Of a DNA stretch of 64,000 nucleotides, positions 11,775 to 24,582 are shown piece by piece. The DNA lies in the NCBI RefSeq assembly GCF_002288925.2, contig NW_022098091.1:1675917-1739916 (forward strand), in the 5' to 3' direction. Source of the DNA: Delphinapterus leucas (Eukaryota > Chordata > Mammalia > Artiodactyla > Monodontidae). The notes beneath the pieces are model-generated. The model ran no database searches, was not told where the DNA came from, and saw only the letters and a program-made list of their open reading frames with translations. The first letter of the stretch is position 1. Each line of letters begins with the position of its first letter. The position numbers and the translations under genes are program-made.

Positions 11775-12125
11775 TTTTTTCTTAAATTTATTTATTTTAT
11801 TTATATTTATTTTTGGCTGCATTGGGTCTTCGTTGCTGTGCACCGGCTTTCTCTAGTTGCGGTGAGCGGGGGCTACTCTTCACTGCAGTGCATGAGCTTC
11901 TCATTGTGGTGGCTTCTGTTGTTGCAGAGCATGGGCTTCAGTAGTTGTGGCACACGGGCTCAGTAGTTGTGGCTCACGGGCTCTAGAGTACAGGCTCAGT
12001 AGTTGTGGCACATGGGCCCAGTTGCTCCACAGCATGTGGGATCTTCCCAGACGAGGACTTGAACCCGTGTCCCCTGCACTGGCAGGCAGGTTCTTAACCA
12101 CTGAGCCACCAGGGAAGCCCCATAC
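11775..12125 (-). repeat. CHR SINE, long form, inside nested L1
   Basis: Perfect 18-bp TSD AATGTTGTGTTAGTTTCT at 11757-11774 and 12126-12143, so this is a third-level insertion. Confidence 0.95.
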
Positions 12126-12548
12126 AATGTTGTGTTAGTTTCTGATGTACAGCAAAGTGATTTGGTTATACACATATATATTCTTTTTCCCATTCTTTTC
12201 CATTATAGGTTATTACAAGGTATTGAATATAGTTCCCTGTGCTATACAGTAGGACCTTGTTGTTTATCTATTTTATATATAGTAGTGTGTATCTGTTAAT
12301 GTCAAGTTCCTAATTTATCCACCTACCCTTTCCCCTTTGGTAACCAGAAGTTTGTTTTCTATGTCTGTGAGTCTGTTTTTGTTTTGTAAATAAGTTCATT
12401 TGTATCATTTTAAAAGATTCCATATGTAAGTGATATATTTGTCTTTCTCTAACTCACTTCATGTAGTATGATAATCTCTAGGATCCATCCATGTTGCTGC
12501 AAACAGCATTATTTCATTCTTTTTTATGGTTGAGTAGTATTTCATTGT

Positions 12549-12563
12549 ATGTGTGTGTGTGTG

Positions 12564-12596
<33 letters not shown>
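12549..12596. repeat. (TG)n-TA-(CA)n microsatellite
   Basis: TG units turn into CA units around a central TATA, giving a self-complementary tract within the L1 3'UTR. Confidence 0.9.
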
Positions 12597-12598
<2 letters not shown>

Positions 12599-13555
12599 CA
12601 TCTTCTTTACCCATTCATCTGTCGATGGACACTTAGGTTGCTTCCACATCTTGGCTATTACAAACAGTGCTGCTATGAACACTGGGGTACATGTATCTTT
12701 TTGAATTAGTTTTCATCTTTTCTGGATACATGTCCAGGAGTGGGATTGCTGGATCATACAGTAACTCTATTTTTAGTTTTTTTAAGGAACTTCCATACTG
12801 TTCTCCACAGTGGCTGCACCAATTTACAGTTCCACCAATACTGTAGGCGGATTCCCTTTTCTCCACACCCTCTCCAGCATTTATTATTTGTAGACTTTTT
12901 GATGATGGCCATTCTGACTGGTGAGATGATTCCTCATTGTAGTTCTGATTTGCATTTCTCTAATAATTAGTGATGCTGAGCATCTTTTCATGTGCCTGTT
13001 GGGCATCTGGATGTCTTCTTTAGAGAAAAGTCTGTTTAGGTCTTCTGCCCATTTTTTGATTGGGTTGTTTGTTTTTTTGATATTGAGCTGTATGACCTAT
13101 TTGAATATTTGGGAAAATAAGCCCTTGTTAGTCCCATTGTTTGCAAATATTTTCTCCCAGTCCATAGGTTGTCTTTTCATTTTGTTTATGGTTTCCTTTG
13201 CTGTGCAAAATCTTGTAAGTTTAATTAGGTGCCACTTGTTTACTTTTGCTTTTATTTTTTTTTTGCCTTGGGATACTGACCTAAGAAAACATTGCTATGA
13301 TTTATGTCAGAGAAGGTTTTGCCTATGTTCTCTTCTAGTTTTATGGTGTCACGTCTTATATTTAAGTCTCTAAGCCATTTTGAGTTTATTTTTGTGTATG
13401 GTGTGAGGAAGTATTCTAACTTCACTGATTTACATGTGGCTGTCCAGTTTTCCCAACATCACTTGCTAAAGAGACTATCTTTTCTCCATTGTATATTCTT
13501 GCCTCCTTTGTTGAAGATTAGTTAACCATAGGTATGTGGGTTTATTTCCGAGTTG

Positions 13556-13800
13556 GCTTGCTAATGTTTTGTTGAGAACTTTTGCATCTATGTTCACGAG
13601 ATACTGGCCTGTAATTTTCTTTTTTGTGTGTTGTCTTTGTCTGGTTTTAGTATCAGGGTGACCAGACTCGTAAAATAAGTTAGGATGTGTTCCCTCCTCT
13701 TCAATTTTTTAAAATAGTTTGAGGAGGACAGGTACTAAATCTTCTTTGAATGTTTGTCTACTGCCAGGTTTTAAGTGTAGAAAGTCCTCCTACCAGAGAT
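13556..13800 (-). mobile_element. Older L1, continuation
   Basis: Reverse L1 RT-coding sequence (TTGAGAACTTTTGCATCTATG; TGGTTTTAGTATCAGGGTGA) resumes after the nested L1. Confidence 0.75.
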
Positions 13801-14500
13801 TTTTTACATTATAACTTATTTTCTTTCATCTCTCTTTTCATGATTAACGTTTCTTTTTTTCCTCCTCTGTTTTGGTTTATTTATTAATTAATGGAAAATG
13901 GGCATACCCTAATATTTCTTTTTAATGTTCAGCTGTATAATTCATTTAAAGACCACTGGTGTATAAATGTAAAGTTAAGCTCTAATCTAAACAGATTTCC
14001 AATTAATTGTTTCAATATCATAATTTCTCTTTTCCTCATTTACTGTGCTTCCTCTAGAATATAATTATTAATCTTTTTCTTGGCTGTAAATTCTCCACCA
14101 CTGATCCATTTTTACACTATACTGTATTATCTTCAAAACTGTAGCTTATCTTCCCTCATTACGATTATACTTCAGAACATTTCTTATATTCTCATTTGCT
14201 TATTTTCCTGGAGTAAATTTAGAGTAATGTTAAGTTCCAAAAGAGGTGATACTTTGGCATTTTTAATTTGAATTATATTAGGAGAATATATTAATTTAAA
14301 CAAAGCATTATTTTCTAATTAATATCTATGAATTATTAATACATTATTCTTTACTGCAGCAAAGCATTAATAAATTTATATTCAACATTCCCAAATACAA
14401 TTTATTCATAAAGGTCTCACATATTCCCTGTTAAGGCTATTCTTAGGCATGTCATATATTTTATTGCTAGTATGATTCACCATCCCTCTTACTGCTAACT
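13801..14500. other. Intron 2, unassigned AT-rich sequence
   Basis: No repeat confidently recognised. May include ancient L1. Confidence 0.35.
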
Positions 14501-16480
14501 TCCCAGAGTAAAAGTGATTCAGAAGTTTGTTGATGGTAAATTGTTCTCAGTTTTTGTTTCTCTGGAGAATCATTTTATATGGTTTGTCTAGCTCTTGAAA
14601 GTAGTCTTGCTTTGTATGCAAATCCATGTTTTTTTTAATTAATTAATTTTTGGCTGCGTTGGGTCTTCATTGCTACACGCGGGCTTTCTCCAGTTGCAGC
14701 AAATGGGGGCTACTCTTCGTTGTGGTGCACGGGCGTCTCATTGTCGTGGCCTCTCACTGTGGAGCATGGGCTCTAGGCACACGGGCTTCAGCAGTTATGG
14801 CTCGCGGGCCCTAGAGCACAGGCTAAGTAGTTGTAGTGCACGTGCTTAGTTGCTCCATGGCATGTGGGATCTTCCCAGACCAGTGCTCAAACCCGTGTCC
14901 CCTGCATTGGCAGGCAGATTCTTAACCACTGCGCCACCAGGGAAGTCCCACAAATCCATGTTGACGGCTATTTTCTTTCAATGCTATAAAAATATTTTTC
15001 ATAACTGCCTTCTGGTTTCACTGTTGCAGTTTAGAAGTCTGTTGTCAGTCTAACTGTAGTCCTTGTGCATGTGATCTGACTCTGTCTTTTCTCTTGACTA
15101 CTTTGTTTTCTGTTTACTGTTTTTTCAACTGTCATAAAATAATAACATAAAACTTGCCATTTTAACCATTTTTAAATGTACAACTCAGTGGCATTAGTTA
15201 TATCCACAATGTTGTACAATGACCTCTGTCTGTTTCCAACAATTTTCACTGCCCTAAACAGAAACTCTGTACCCATTAAACAATTAACTCCCTATTACCC
15301 CTTTCCTCCAGCTCCTAACAACTTCTAATCTTTCTGTCTCTATGGATTTACCTATTCTAGACATTTTCTATAAATGGAGTCATACAGTATTTCCCATATA
15401 ACCACAATTCTACCTTCTGTTTCTATGAATCTGACTGCTGTAGTTACTTCATATAAGTGGAATCATACAATAGTTGTGCTTCTGTGATTGGTTTATTTCA
15501 CTTAGCATAATGTCTTCAAGATTCATCTACGTTGTAGCATGTGTCAGAATTCTCTCCTTTTTAAGGTTGAATGATATTCTGTTTTATGTATATACCATAT
15601 TTTGTTATCTGTTCATCTGAAAATTGGGCTGGTTCCTTCTTTTGGCTATTGTAAAAAGTGCTGTTATGAACAAGGGTGTACAAACATCCATTTGATTTCC
15701 TGCTTTCATTTTTTTTTTTGTACATACCCAGGAGTAGAACTGCTGGATCATATAGTAATTCTCTGTTTAACTTTTTGAAGAACCATCAAACTTTTTCCAT
15801 AGCAGCTGCACCATTTTACATTCCTACAGAGATGCAGAAGTTTTTCCTCATTCTAACACTTGTTATTTTCTGGTTTTATTTTGTTTTTAAATTAGTTATC
15901 CTAGTAGGTGTGAACGCTTTGGCTGCTTTTAAAAATCTTTTTGTTTTGTAATTTCATCACAATGAATGACTAGGTATAAATTTTTTATTTACCCTGGTTA
16001 GTATATGTTGTGCTTCCTATCTTTGAAGATTCATGTTTTGTTTTGTTTCATCACTTTCAAAGTGTTCTCAGCCATTACCTCTTTGAAAGAACTCAGAAGT
16101 TCTCTCCTCCAGGATTCTCATTTGATGTTAATTAGGCCTTTCATTCTATTCTTCATTTTTCTACTTCCTTCTCTCTACTGCTGCATTCTAATTTCTTCAG
16201 AACTATTTTCTAGCTTAATCTCTTTTTCCCTTCTAGAATTCCTACTGGTTCTTTTGCCCAAATATCTTATCCATTATTCATTTTATTCCATTTAATCTTT
16301 CTTTAACATCTCTTATAATTGTCTTATATACCCTGTCTGATAATTCTAGTATCTGAAGCTCATTGTGAGGGGATCTAAATCTGCTGATTCTCCTTTGTGG
16401 TGCTTTGTTTCCCAATGTATTTGGCGACCTTTGAAGGTGAGCACATATTTTTTTGATCTATGAGATTCCTGGTGATCTAA
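14500..16480 (-). mobile_element. Ancient L1M/HAL1-like remnant
   Basis: Includes an L1M 3'UTR-like block (about 15110-15950: AACTTGCCATTTTAACCATT; GGAGTCATACAGTATTT) and a block resembling L1/HAL1 (16010-16340). Boundaries are approximate. Confidence 0.6.
14641..14950 (-). repeat. CHR SINE, long form
   Basis: Perfect 12-bp TSD CAAATCCATGTT at 14629-14640 and 14951-14962. Confidence 0.94.
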
Positions 16481-17547
16481 GTAGGAAATGTGTTCCTGGA
16501 GAGCAAATCTATACTGGAAGCCAGGGGGACTTATGACTCAAGACTACTTTATCCCCTTTCCAGAGCCCAGATCATGTGGTAGGTACTCTGAGACAGGCAT
16601 ACTAATTAATGTCAGCTCTGCCATTCTAATATGTCCACTGTTATTGGTTCAGCTAATATTTTGTCAAGAATGTAATTGTTTTATAAAAAAGGACCCTTTG
16701 GAATTGATGGCTGGCCATTCAGCCAGAAGCCAAGTCATAATTATCTGTAAATGTCTGTTTACAGAGCTTCCTCCTGGCAGGAGTTATAACTTATTTACTG
16801 TTGCTTCTTCAGCACCTACAAAGTGTTCACTAAATAGTAAATGAATGAATGACAACTGGATTTTGTCATTTTCAAATCCAACTATTCATTATGAAGTCCC
16901 AACAGCTATTCACCGAAGTCTCAAGTAAAATATGCTGGAAAAACAGCAACTGCTAAGAAATCATAAAAATAAGACCAGGGTATAATATAGTAAAAAATAG
17001 CACTAGATGGGGAAACTAGAGGTTTTAGTTCTGGTTTCAGTGAGAAGTCTTTTGGGAACTAGGTTTCTTCATTTGTAAAATGATTTTTACTAAACAATTT
17101 CTGTTAGCTCTAAAATTCTTGGCTAGATTCGTTCTTTATATGAACACAGAACTCTCAAACTTCCACAATCCAACCATCTCTTGAACTTACAAATTCAACT
17201 AAAATAAAAAAACCAAAACAAAATCCAAAATAGCAGTTTTACTTACCTTGTAATTCTAGACCTCTATTTCAGCCATTACTGATCACAACCTTAATTTCTA
17301 CAGAACATACGATTATTACCACACACAACATAATTAAATATAAACTTTGTTGTTTGACTTACAAGTAACAAAAAAATTGACTGACTTGCAGAATTGCTAG
17401 GATGTTGAATAGATGCTTCCTATGCTAGCAACCCTCGCCCCTGGACCACTTTTAATACAGCAAGGTATTAGCCAATTATTTCAAGGCATAAAGTTGATAA
17501 GGAGTACAAGAGGTGCCCAGGTATCACAGATAAAATAAAGAGAACTA
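16481..17547. other. Intron 2, mostly unassigned
   Basis: Possible L2 tail near 16795-16850 (GCACCTACAAAGTGTTCACT then AATGAATGAATGA). Otherwise nothing recognised. Confidence 0.4.
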
Positions 17548-17683
17548 GGGAATTTCCTGGCGGTCCAGTGGTTAGGACTCCGCGCTGTCACTGCCGAGGG
17601 CCCAGGTTTAGTCCTTGCTTGGGGAACTGACATCCCACAAGCTGCGCAGAGTGGCAAAAAAAACAAAACAAAACAAAACAAAA
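17548..17683 (+). repeat. CHR SINE, short form
   Basis: GGGAATTTCCTGGCGGTCC head and (AAAAC)n tail. Short AGAACYA flanks. Confidence 0.88.
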
Positions 17684-17939
17684 CCAGAACCAAACAGCAT
17701 AATCTTGTGCCTCACTCAAGAATATCTTTTCTTTATCAGTATCTTATTTCTGGGACATCATCAGAATAATGTGCTATATATCTTGCAGGTTCTTAATAAA
17801 TATTTGCCAACTGACTGAATGGAAGACCAAATATTGGGTCAACTCAAGGAGGAGGCAGTCAATACTTAACCCAAAAAACCTTGTAGCTCAGAAATTAGAT
17901 GGAGAGAGATTTTTATCTCTAAAAACTTGCTACTCTGTA

Positions 17940-18960
17940 TCTCCTAAAATAATCCCCATTTATAAAACTTATCTTTTTTATTTGCCTATAACAAATGTTT
18001 TCCCTAGTGTGTCACTTGTCTTTAATTTTATGGTGTCTTCTATAATGTAGAAGTTTAATTTTGATGTACTTAAACTTACAAATACTTTTCTTTATTTCTG
18101 TTCTTGGTGTCTTAAGAGCTTTCTAAACTAACCCTTATAGTCATGAACATATTCATATTTTCTTCTAACATTTTAACGTTTTGTTTTATACATCAGGGTA
18201 ATTCATTTGGGATATATTTTTGTGTACTGTGTTGGGAAACATTTAACATTTAATTTTATTTTTTCCACACAGAAAGTCCATGTCCCAGAATCACTTATTG
18301 AAGAGTTCATCTTCCCCCCAATGAACTGTAATGCAACTGCTACCATTTACAGAGGTCTCATATATGTATGAGTCCATTTGTGGGCTCTCTGTTTTGTTCC
18401 TTAAATCTATTTGTCTATGCTTGTATTAATACCATACTCTTTTAATTACTATAGCCAAATAATAATTCTTGATATTTCATAGGTTAAGTCCAACTTGGCT
18501 TTTTATCAACAGTCTTGACTACTCCTAAGACACTGACTCCTCTATATGAATTTTAGAATCAGTATAACGAATTTCTTAAAACGTCCTACTGGGAACTTGA
18601 TTAAAGTGTACCGTATTTACATGCTGATTTTTGTCTTTTTGAAACAGTTTATAATTTTCTTCATAAAGGTCTCAACACACTTTTGTTCTAGGTACCTATA
18701 AGCTTTTGTTATTACTGCTAATAATATCCCTTTTTTCTTAAATTATATTTTAACTGGTTATTTCTGATATACTGAAATGCTATTGATTCTTATATGTTGA
18801 TTTGTATCCAGCAACCTGGCTGAATCCTCATTAGTCTGTAAATTCTCTTGGATTTCCTATGAATATGATCGCAAAGTCTCCATTTATCTTTTTACCCTAT
18901 ATGATTCCCCTGAAAACATTTTATAGTTCTTCAACTATAAATCAGAATTTGCAAATTAAA
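17940..18960 (-). mobile_element. Old L1 ORF2 remnant
   Basis: Reverse L1-like text such as GGGATATATTTTTGTGTACTG and TAATACCATACTCTTTTAAT. Strongly decayed. Confidence 0.6.
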
Positions 18961-19553
18961 CAAAAATACAGTAAATACCATTCATACTAACATTGATTTA
19001 AACTGATAAATATTTTGTCGAAACCAAGTACAAGGTGCAGTGCAAACATGATACTGAATATATACACTGAATTTAATATTTTTTTAATTTATCAAGCCTA
19101 TAATACTATTATCATTCAATTATTTCACAATTTTTGAACTACTATGAACTTTTTTTAGTCGAAATTATTAGTGCCTTCAACTGATACAAACCATTATTTA
19201 TATATTAAAGCCATCTTTAACCTTTCCTCATTAGCCTTTGATAAAGTAATATTATCTTATGTCAAAATACAAACACATGATAACACAGCCACTGAAAATG
19301 AGTCACAGAACTGTTAATAAGGTAATCATACGGATGACACTTAATACGCTTAGACAATCCACAGACCCTTTAAACTACATCTATGGACCCACCTAGGAAT
19401 ATCTAGGCCTGTACTTAAGAAATACAGCTTTACAGCTCTCCATGGTATTTCCATCCATGCATCAAGCTAACCAACCACCTATGATGTGACAAGCATTGTG
19501 CTGGGAGCAGAATGTCTGGGAGATAGAAACTGGTGACAAAAAGCATGTGTATC
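18961..19553. other. Intron 2, unassigned sequence
   Basis: AT-rich, no element recognised. Confidence 0.4.
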
Positions 19554-19756
19554 GGGCTTCCCTGGTGGCGCAGTGGTTGAGAGTCTGCCTGCCGATGCAG
19601 GGGACACGGGTTCGTGCCCCGGTCCGGGAGGATCCCACATGCTGTGGAGCGGCTGGGCCAGTGAGCCATGGCCACTGAGCCTGCGCGTCCAGAGCCTGTG
19701 CTCCGCAACGGGAGGGGCCACAACAGTGAGAGGCCCGCATACAGAAAAAAAAAAAA
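19554..19756 (+). repeat. CHR SINE, middle form, recent
   Basis: Perfect 16-bp TSD AAAAAGCATGTGTATC at 19538-19553 and 19757-19772. Well-conserved body. Confidence 0.95.
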
Positions 19757-20534
19757 AAAAAGCATGTGTATCAATTACAAGGCAGTGTGTTAGGTGCTAT
19801 GACAGAAGTAGAGACAGGTATAATGGTAGCAAAGAAGAATTGTTTAATCCAGACTAGGAAGTAGAAGTCAGGAAGGGAAAATTTCTTGAGGATAGTAAGT
19901 GTATAAGGAAGGTGAAAGGATAGAGCAAACAAAACTCTACAGAGTTCATACCTAATTGGGAATACTGTACTGCTCTACGGTTGATTATACAATTTGTTCT
20001 ACTAGGCTGCCAATTTGATTTTCAAAAGGAATCAACTTCTTAAATTCATTTACTTAATACTGTAATTTGAAAATTGTTTAGTCCAAATAAATCTTACATT
20101 ATGGAAAAGTTGCATATAATTACATATGATATATATTATAAACAAATGATTAAAAAGTGAACAGCCATGTAATCACAACCCAGGTCAAGAAATAAAATAT
20201 CGCTAGCTCCCCAGAGGACCTGAGTGGACCCCTTCAAGTTTACAATCCCTTCCACCTACCTGGGATGGTAGACTTCTGTGATAATTGCTTCCTTACTTTT
20301 CTTTAACATGTAGGTAGGTATAAACAAGAGTTCATTTTTCGCCAAATTTGAACTTTATATAAATGGATTCATACTATATATACGTAAATATTCCTTTGTA
20401 CTTTCAATCAATATTTTGTGAGATTTGTCTATGTCATTGCATATAACTGAAATTCATTAATTTTCCTTGCTGCCTGGTATTCCAGTATGCTACAATTCAT
20501 TCACTTTACTATAGAAAAATGTTTCCAAATTTTT

Positions 20535-20678
20535 TTTATTAGGGTTTTCACTTTATTAATTTATTTTCTGGCTGTGCTGCGCTGCTTGTGAGATCTTAGT
20601 TCTCCAACCAGGGGTCAAACCTGGGCCCCCTAAAGTGGAAGCACAAGAGTCCTAACCAATGGACTGCTAGGGAATTCC
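20535..20678 (-). repeat. CHR SINE, short form
   Basis: TSD CCAAATTTTT at 20525-20534 and 20679-20688. Confidence 0.9.
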
Positions 20679-20807
20679 CCAAATTTTTATTACCATAGAC
20701 AATGTTGCTATGAAAATTCCCTTCCACTGATCTTGCTGCACATATGCAAAAGTTGCTCAGGGGTAAAAGCCTATGGGTGGAATTGCAAGATCTGTACATA
20801 AACTTTT

Positions 20808-21005
20808 TTTTTTTGCAGTACACGGGCCTCTCACTGTTGTGGCCTCTCCCGTTGCGGACCACAGGCTCCGGACGCGCAGGCTCAGCGGCCATGGCTCACG
20901 GGCCCAGCCGCTCCGCAGCATGTGGGATCTTCCCGGACCGGGGCACGAACCTGTGTCCCCTGCATCGGCAGGTGGACTCTCAACCACTGCGCCACCAGGG
21001 AAGCC
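20808..21005 (-). repeat. CHR SINE, middle form
   Basis: Perfect 16-bp TSD CTGTACATAAACTTTT at 20792-20807 and 21006-21021. Confidence 0.95.
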
Positions 21006-21140
21006 CTGTACATAAACTTTTAAAAATGAGGTTGTTTTATACCAATCAACCCTCAAAGCAACAGTATATAAGAGCTTCCACTGTGCCACAATCTTGCTAA
21101 TGTTCGTACTGGTGGACTTTAAGATTTATGCCTTATCTGG

Positions 21141-21960
21141 TACGTATGTGTGCTGGTTATTAATTTACTGTCCCTCAGCTCTAACATGCCCTTCCCTTGT
21201 GGTACCGGAGCTAGACTCTGCAAACTCTATTTCCCCTTGGTTCAGTGTTGGACTCTGACAACAGAGAGCCCTAGAGTGACACCGAGAGGCTAGAAGAGGC
21301 AGTACGGATTCTTCTTTTGGTGTTCTATTTTCAAGTGGATCAGCTTAGAGGCATCCTGGGTGCATTTTAGCATAGCTTTTGTAGTTCAGCGGTGAGTGCT
21401 CTCCAGCCTGTTTCTTAACCACTAGTGACAGGTAGCATGTTCTTACAGCAATCCACTCTTTCCTCAGGTCTGAATCTTAGCTTGGGGTGGGGTGGGGTGA
21501 GTCCTTATTTACTTTTCCCTCAGGTTCAGAGGTAGTAGCTGCTTTCAGCAGATACTATTCCATAACACCTTAGAGTTAGTTTATTCTTTCTAGTAGTTAG
21601 CTACCTTTTACCTACTTAACGATTCTTCATATTAAATCTTCCCTGTTTAAATTACTGATATGTGATTTATGTCTCCTGATTGGGACTTAACTTATATGAT
21701 ATGTAATGATATGTCTCAGCAGTTCTAGGGCTATATGACATGATATCAGAACAGACTGAATGCAAAAAGCAGGTAAGAAAATATAGCTGTCTGATATTAA
21801 GCCAGGCATTAAAGAGATCTGGCAAGAATGCAAAACACCACCATTCTTTTCACTAAAATTTTAAGTGTTGGTTATTAACGTTTATTGTTTTAAAAGTTAT
21901 TAATAAATATTTAAATAATTTCTGGTTTGATTTCTACAAGTGCCAGGTAAAACTAAAATC
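21141..21960. other. Intron 2, unassigned sequence
   Basis: Nothing recognised apart from a G-rich GGGGTGGGGTGGGGTGAG stretch near 21484. Confidence 0.4.
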
Positions 21961-22072
21961 TTCAAATTTTTTGTCTTTCTCTTATTTTGTAACTCTTTAT
22001 ATATTCTGGATATGAACCTTTTGTTGACTGCATAAAAATATTTTCTCCCACTCTGTGGCTTGTCTTTTCACT

Positions 22073-22360
22073 TTTTTTTTTTTTAATTTATTTTTGGCTG
22101 CATTGGGTCTTCGTTGCTGCGTGCGGGCTTTCTCTAGTTGTGGCGAGTGGGGGCTACTCTTTGATGCAGTGCATGGGCTTCTCATTGCAGTGGCTTCTCT
22201 TGTTGTGGAGCATGGGCTCTAGGCGCCCGGGCTTCAGTAGTTGTGGCACATTGGCTTAACTGCTCCACGGCACGTGGGATCTTCCCGGACCAGGGCTTGA
22301 ACCCGTGTCCCCTGCATTGGCAGGCAGATTCTTAACCACTGCGTCACCAGGGAAGCCCTT
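22073..22360 (-). repeat. CHR SINE, long form
   Basis: TSD TGTCTTTTCACT at 22061-22072 and TGTCTTCTCACT at 22361-22372. Confidence 0.92.
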
Positions 22361-23074
22361 TGTCTTCTCACTCTTCACAGTGTCTTTCAATTAAATGGAA
22401 GGGTCTTCATTTTAATGTAGCTGTATTTATTAATCTTATGAGGTAAGGTCATGAAATATTCTCCTATATTGTCTTCAAAAGATTTGTAGTTCTTTCATGT
22501 TTAAGTATTTAATATGCAATTGATTTTTGTGTATGATGTGAGTGGGATCTAATTTTTTCTATATAGCCAATTTGTCCCAGCAATATTTATGAAAAAGTTA
22601 TTCTTTTTCTACTACCTAATAGTTTCATACAGAGACCAAGTATATATACTGGTCTGTTTCTAGACTTTGTATTATGTTCTACCAGTTTCTTTGGCTATCT
22701 CTGGGCAAATATCACACTGTTTTATTTATCGTAGCTTTATAATCAGTCTTGAAATCTGGTAGAGCCAGTCTTCCCACCTTGTTGTTCTTCAAGAGTTTCT
22801 AGGCTTTCTCTTTGTGGGGGAAGGGGAAGAAGGAGCTCTCTGCACTTCCATACAAAATTCAAAATCAATTAATAAAATAGTGGGGAAAAACACTACTCAG
22901 AGCCTAATTAAGACTGCTTTGGATTTATAAATCAATTTGGGAAGAAATGACATTAAATATTGAGTCTTCCCTATCCACAAATTATTTCTTTAGGTTTTCT
23001 ATACTGTTTCTCAATTATGTTTTATAATTTTTTCAATAGAGATCTTATACATCTTTTGTTAAGATTTATTTCTA

Positions 23075-23500
23075 GATACAGTTGATTCTCGTTAATTGCA
23101 GATTCTGTATTTGCAAATTCACCCACTTACTAAAATTTATTTGTAACTCCAAAATTTAGTCATCAGATGTGTTTTGTTTGGCTAGCAATAAATTTTTTAG
23201 AATGTGATTTAGCTTCACACATTTAAAAATTGGGAGGCTTCATATAAGAATCTAGATTTTGACCTAGCTTAAAAAATGAGAAATCTTTGGAAGGTCTGAA
23301 AGCATAGGTCAACAGTGAACTCATGTTTCTTTATGGCCATAGGCTAGGGCTGAATAGCTGTTGCCCCTTTTAGATGGGTTTTTCCTTACAGTCCACCCAC
23401 TTCACTCACCTGGGTTAACTGTCTGGAACTTCTAAACATTTGCCCCTCCTCAATTAAAGGGATTTAAATGATAGCCTTAAATTAAGAGAAATGAATTCAC
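23075..23500. repeat. Possible ancient DNA transposon remnant
   Basis: CAGTTGATTCTCGTTAATTG and TTGCAAATTCACCCACTTAC resemble a Tigger-type nonautonomous element. Family not assigned. Confidence 0.35.
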
Positions 23501-23893
23501 AAAAGGGTAGAAATGAGTCTAAAGTATAACCGTGAACAGAAATTTAAAAGGGGGATGGGATGGGGTTGTTTATGGAATACTAAAGCTCATATCCTAATAT
23601 ACTTTCATTTATCATATACTTTATAATTAATTTCTTTATAAGTGAGAATATATTCTGTTTCACTGATATAGTCTTCTACTCCTGATTCTATTATTGTTTT
23701 AAAATATATACAAGATAATTGACAGGGGAACTCTGACTCTGATGTTCTTATAAACAATTATCTTGAATATATATCCTTCCCCATCAAACCCTACTGAGAT
23801 TCTGACTGGGATTACACAATGAATTTATAGATTACATATTGGGAGAGAATCATATTTTTAACAATACCAAATCTTTCCCTTCAGAAGTATGTA

Positions 23894-24104
23894 CTGGGCT
23901 TCCATGGTGGCGCAGTGGTTGAGAGTCCGCCTGCCGATGCAGGGGACGCGGGTTCGTGCCCTGGACCAGGAGGATCCCACATGCCGCGGAGCGACTGGGC
24001 CCGTGAGCCATGGCTGCTGAGCCTGCGCGCGTCCGGAGCCTGTGCTCCGCAACGGGAGAGGCCACAACAGTGAGAGGCCTGTGTACCACACACACACACA
24101 AAAA
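23894..24104 (+). repeat. CHR SINE, middle form, with CA-rich tail
   Basis: TSD AAGTATGTA at 23885-23893 and 24105-24113. The tail begins (CA)n instead of pure A. Confidence 0.9.
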
Positions 24105-24375
24105 AAGTATGTATCTATCTCTTCACTTATCCAGGTCTTCTTATAAAATTTTCTCTATAAAAGCCTTACATACTTCTTATTATATTTATTTTTGGGTGGG
24201 GTTTCCTTTATTTGGGGGGGGAGGCAGTACTTCTTGTTGCAAAAGGAATCTTTTTTTTCTAATTACATTTTTAATTGGTTACTGCTAGCATATATAGGAA
24301 ATCTACTGCTTTTCTACGTTGAACTTGAATCTGGCTATTTAACTGAACTCTCTTATTAGCTGATTCTATGTAGGC

Positions 24376-24582
24376 CAGGGGTCAGCAAACTACAAACCTC
24401 AAGCCAAATCTGGCCAGCTGCCTGATTTGTAAATAAAGTTTTAGGAACACAGCCACACCCATTTGCTTATGGCTGCTTTTATGCTAGAATGGCAGAGTTG
24501 AGTAGTGGCAACAGAGATCCTATGGCCTGCAAAGCCTAAAATACTATCTGGTCTTTTATAGAAAAAGGTTGCCCACCCCACC
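24376..24582 (-). repeat. hAT-type nonautonomous DNA transposon
   Basis: CAGGGGTCAGCAAACT terminus and, at the other end, a partial inverted match (AAGGTTGCCCACCCC). The internal text (AATAAAGTTTTAGGAACACA; GCCTGCAAAGCC) matches a common MER-class family. Exact name not assigned. Confidence 0.6.

Larger units (their letters stand above)
11725..13555 (-). mobile_element. Artiodactyl L1, 5'-truncated, nested in the older L1
   Basis: T-run then the L1 3'UTR (GACATATAGTTGATTTATAA; GCTATACAGTAGGACCTTGT) and ORF2 C-terminal coding on the minus strand to about 13555. Related flanks GCTTGCTAACATATTT (11705-11720) and GCTTGCTAATGTTTT (13556-13570) look like a diverged TSD. Stops make it inactive. Confidence 0.82.
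20070..21140 (-). mobile_element. L1M 3'UTR remnant with two SINEs
   Basis: L1M-like 3' text (CCATGTAATCACAACCCAGG; TAAATGGATTCATACTATAT) before and after the SINEs at 20535-20678 and 20808-21005. Confidence 0.6.

Noticed and set aside
8095..13800. An active L1
   Set aside because: ORF2 is broken by stops, frameshifts and insertions, and ORF1 and the 5'UTR are missing.
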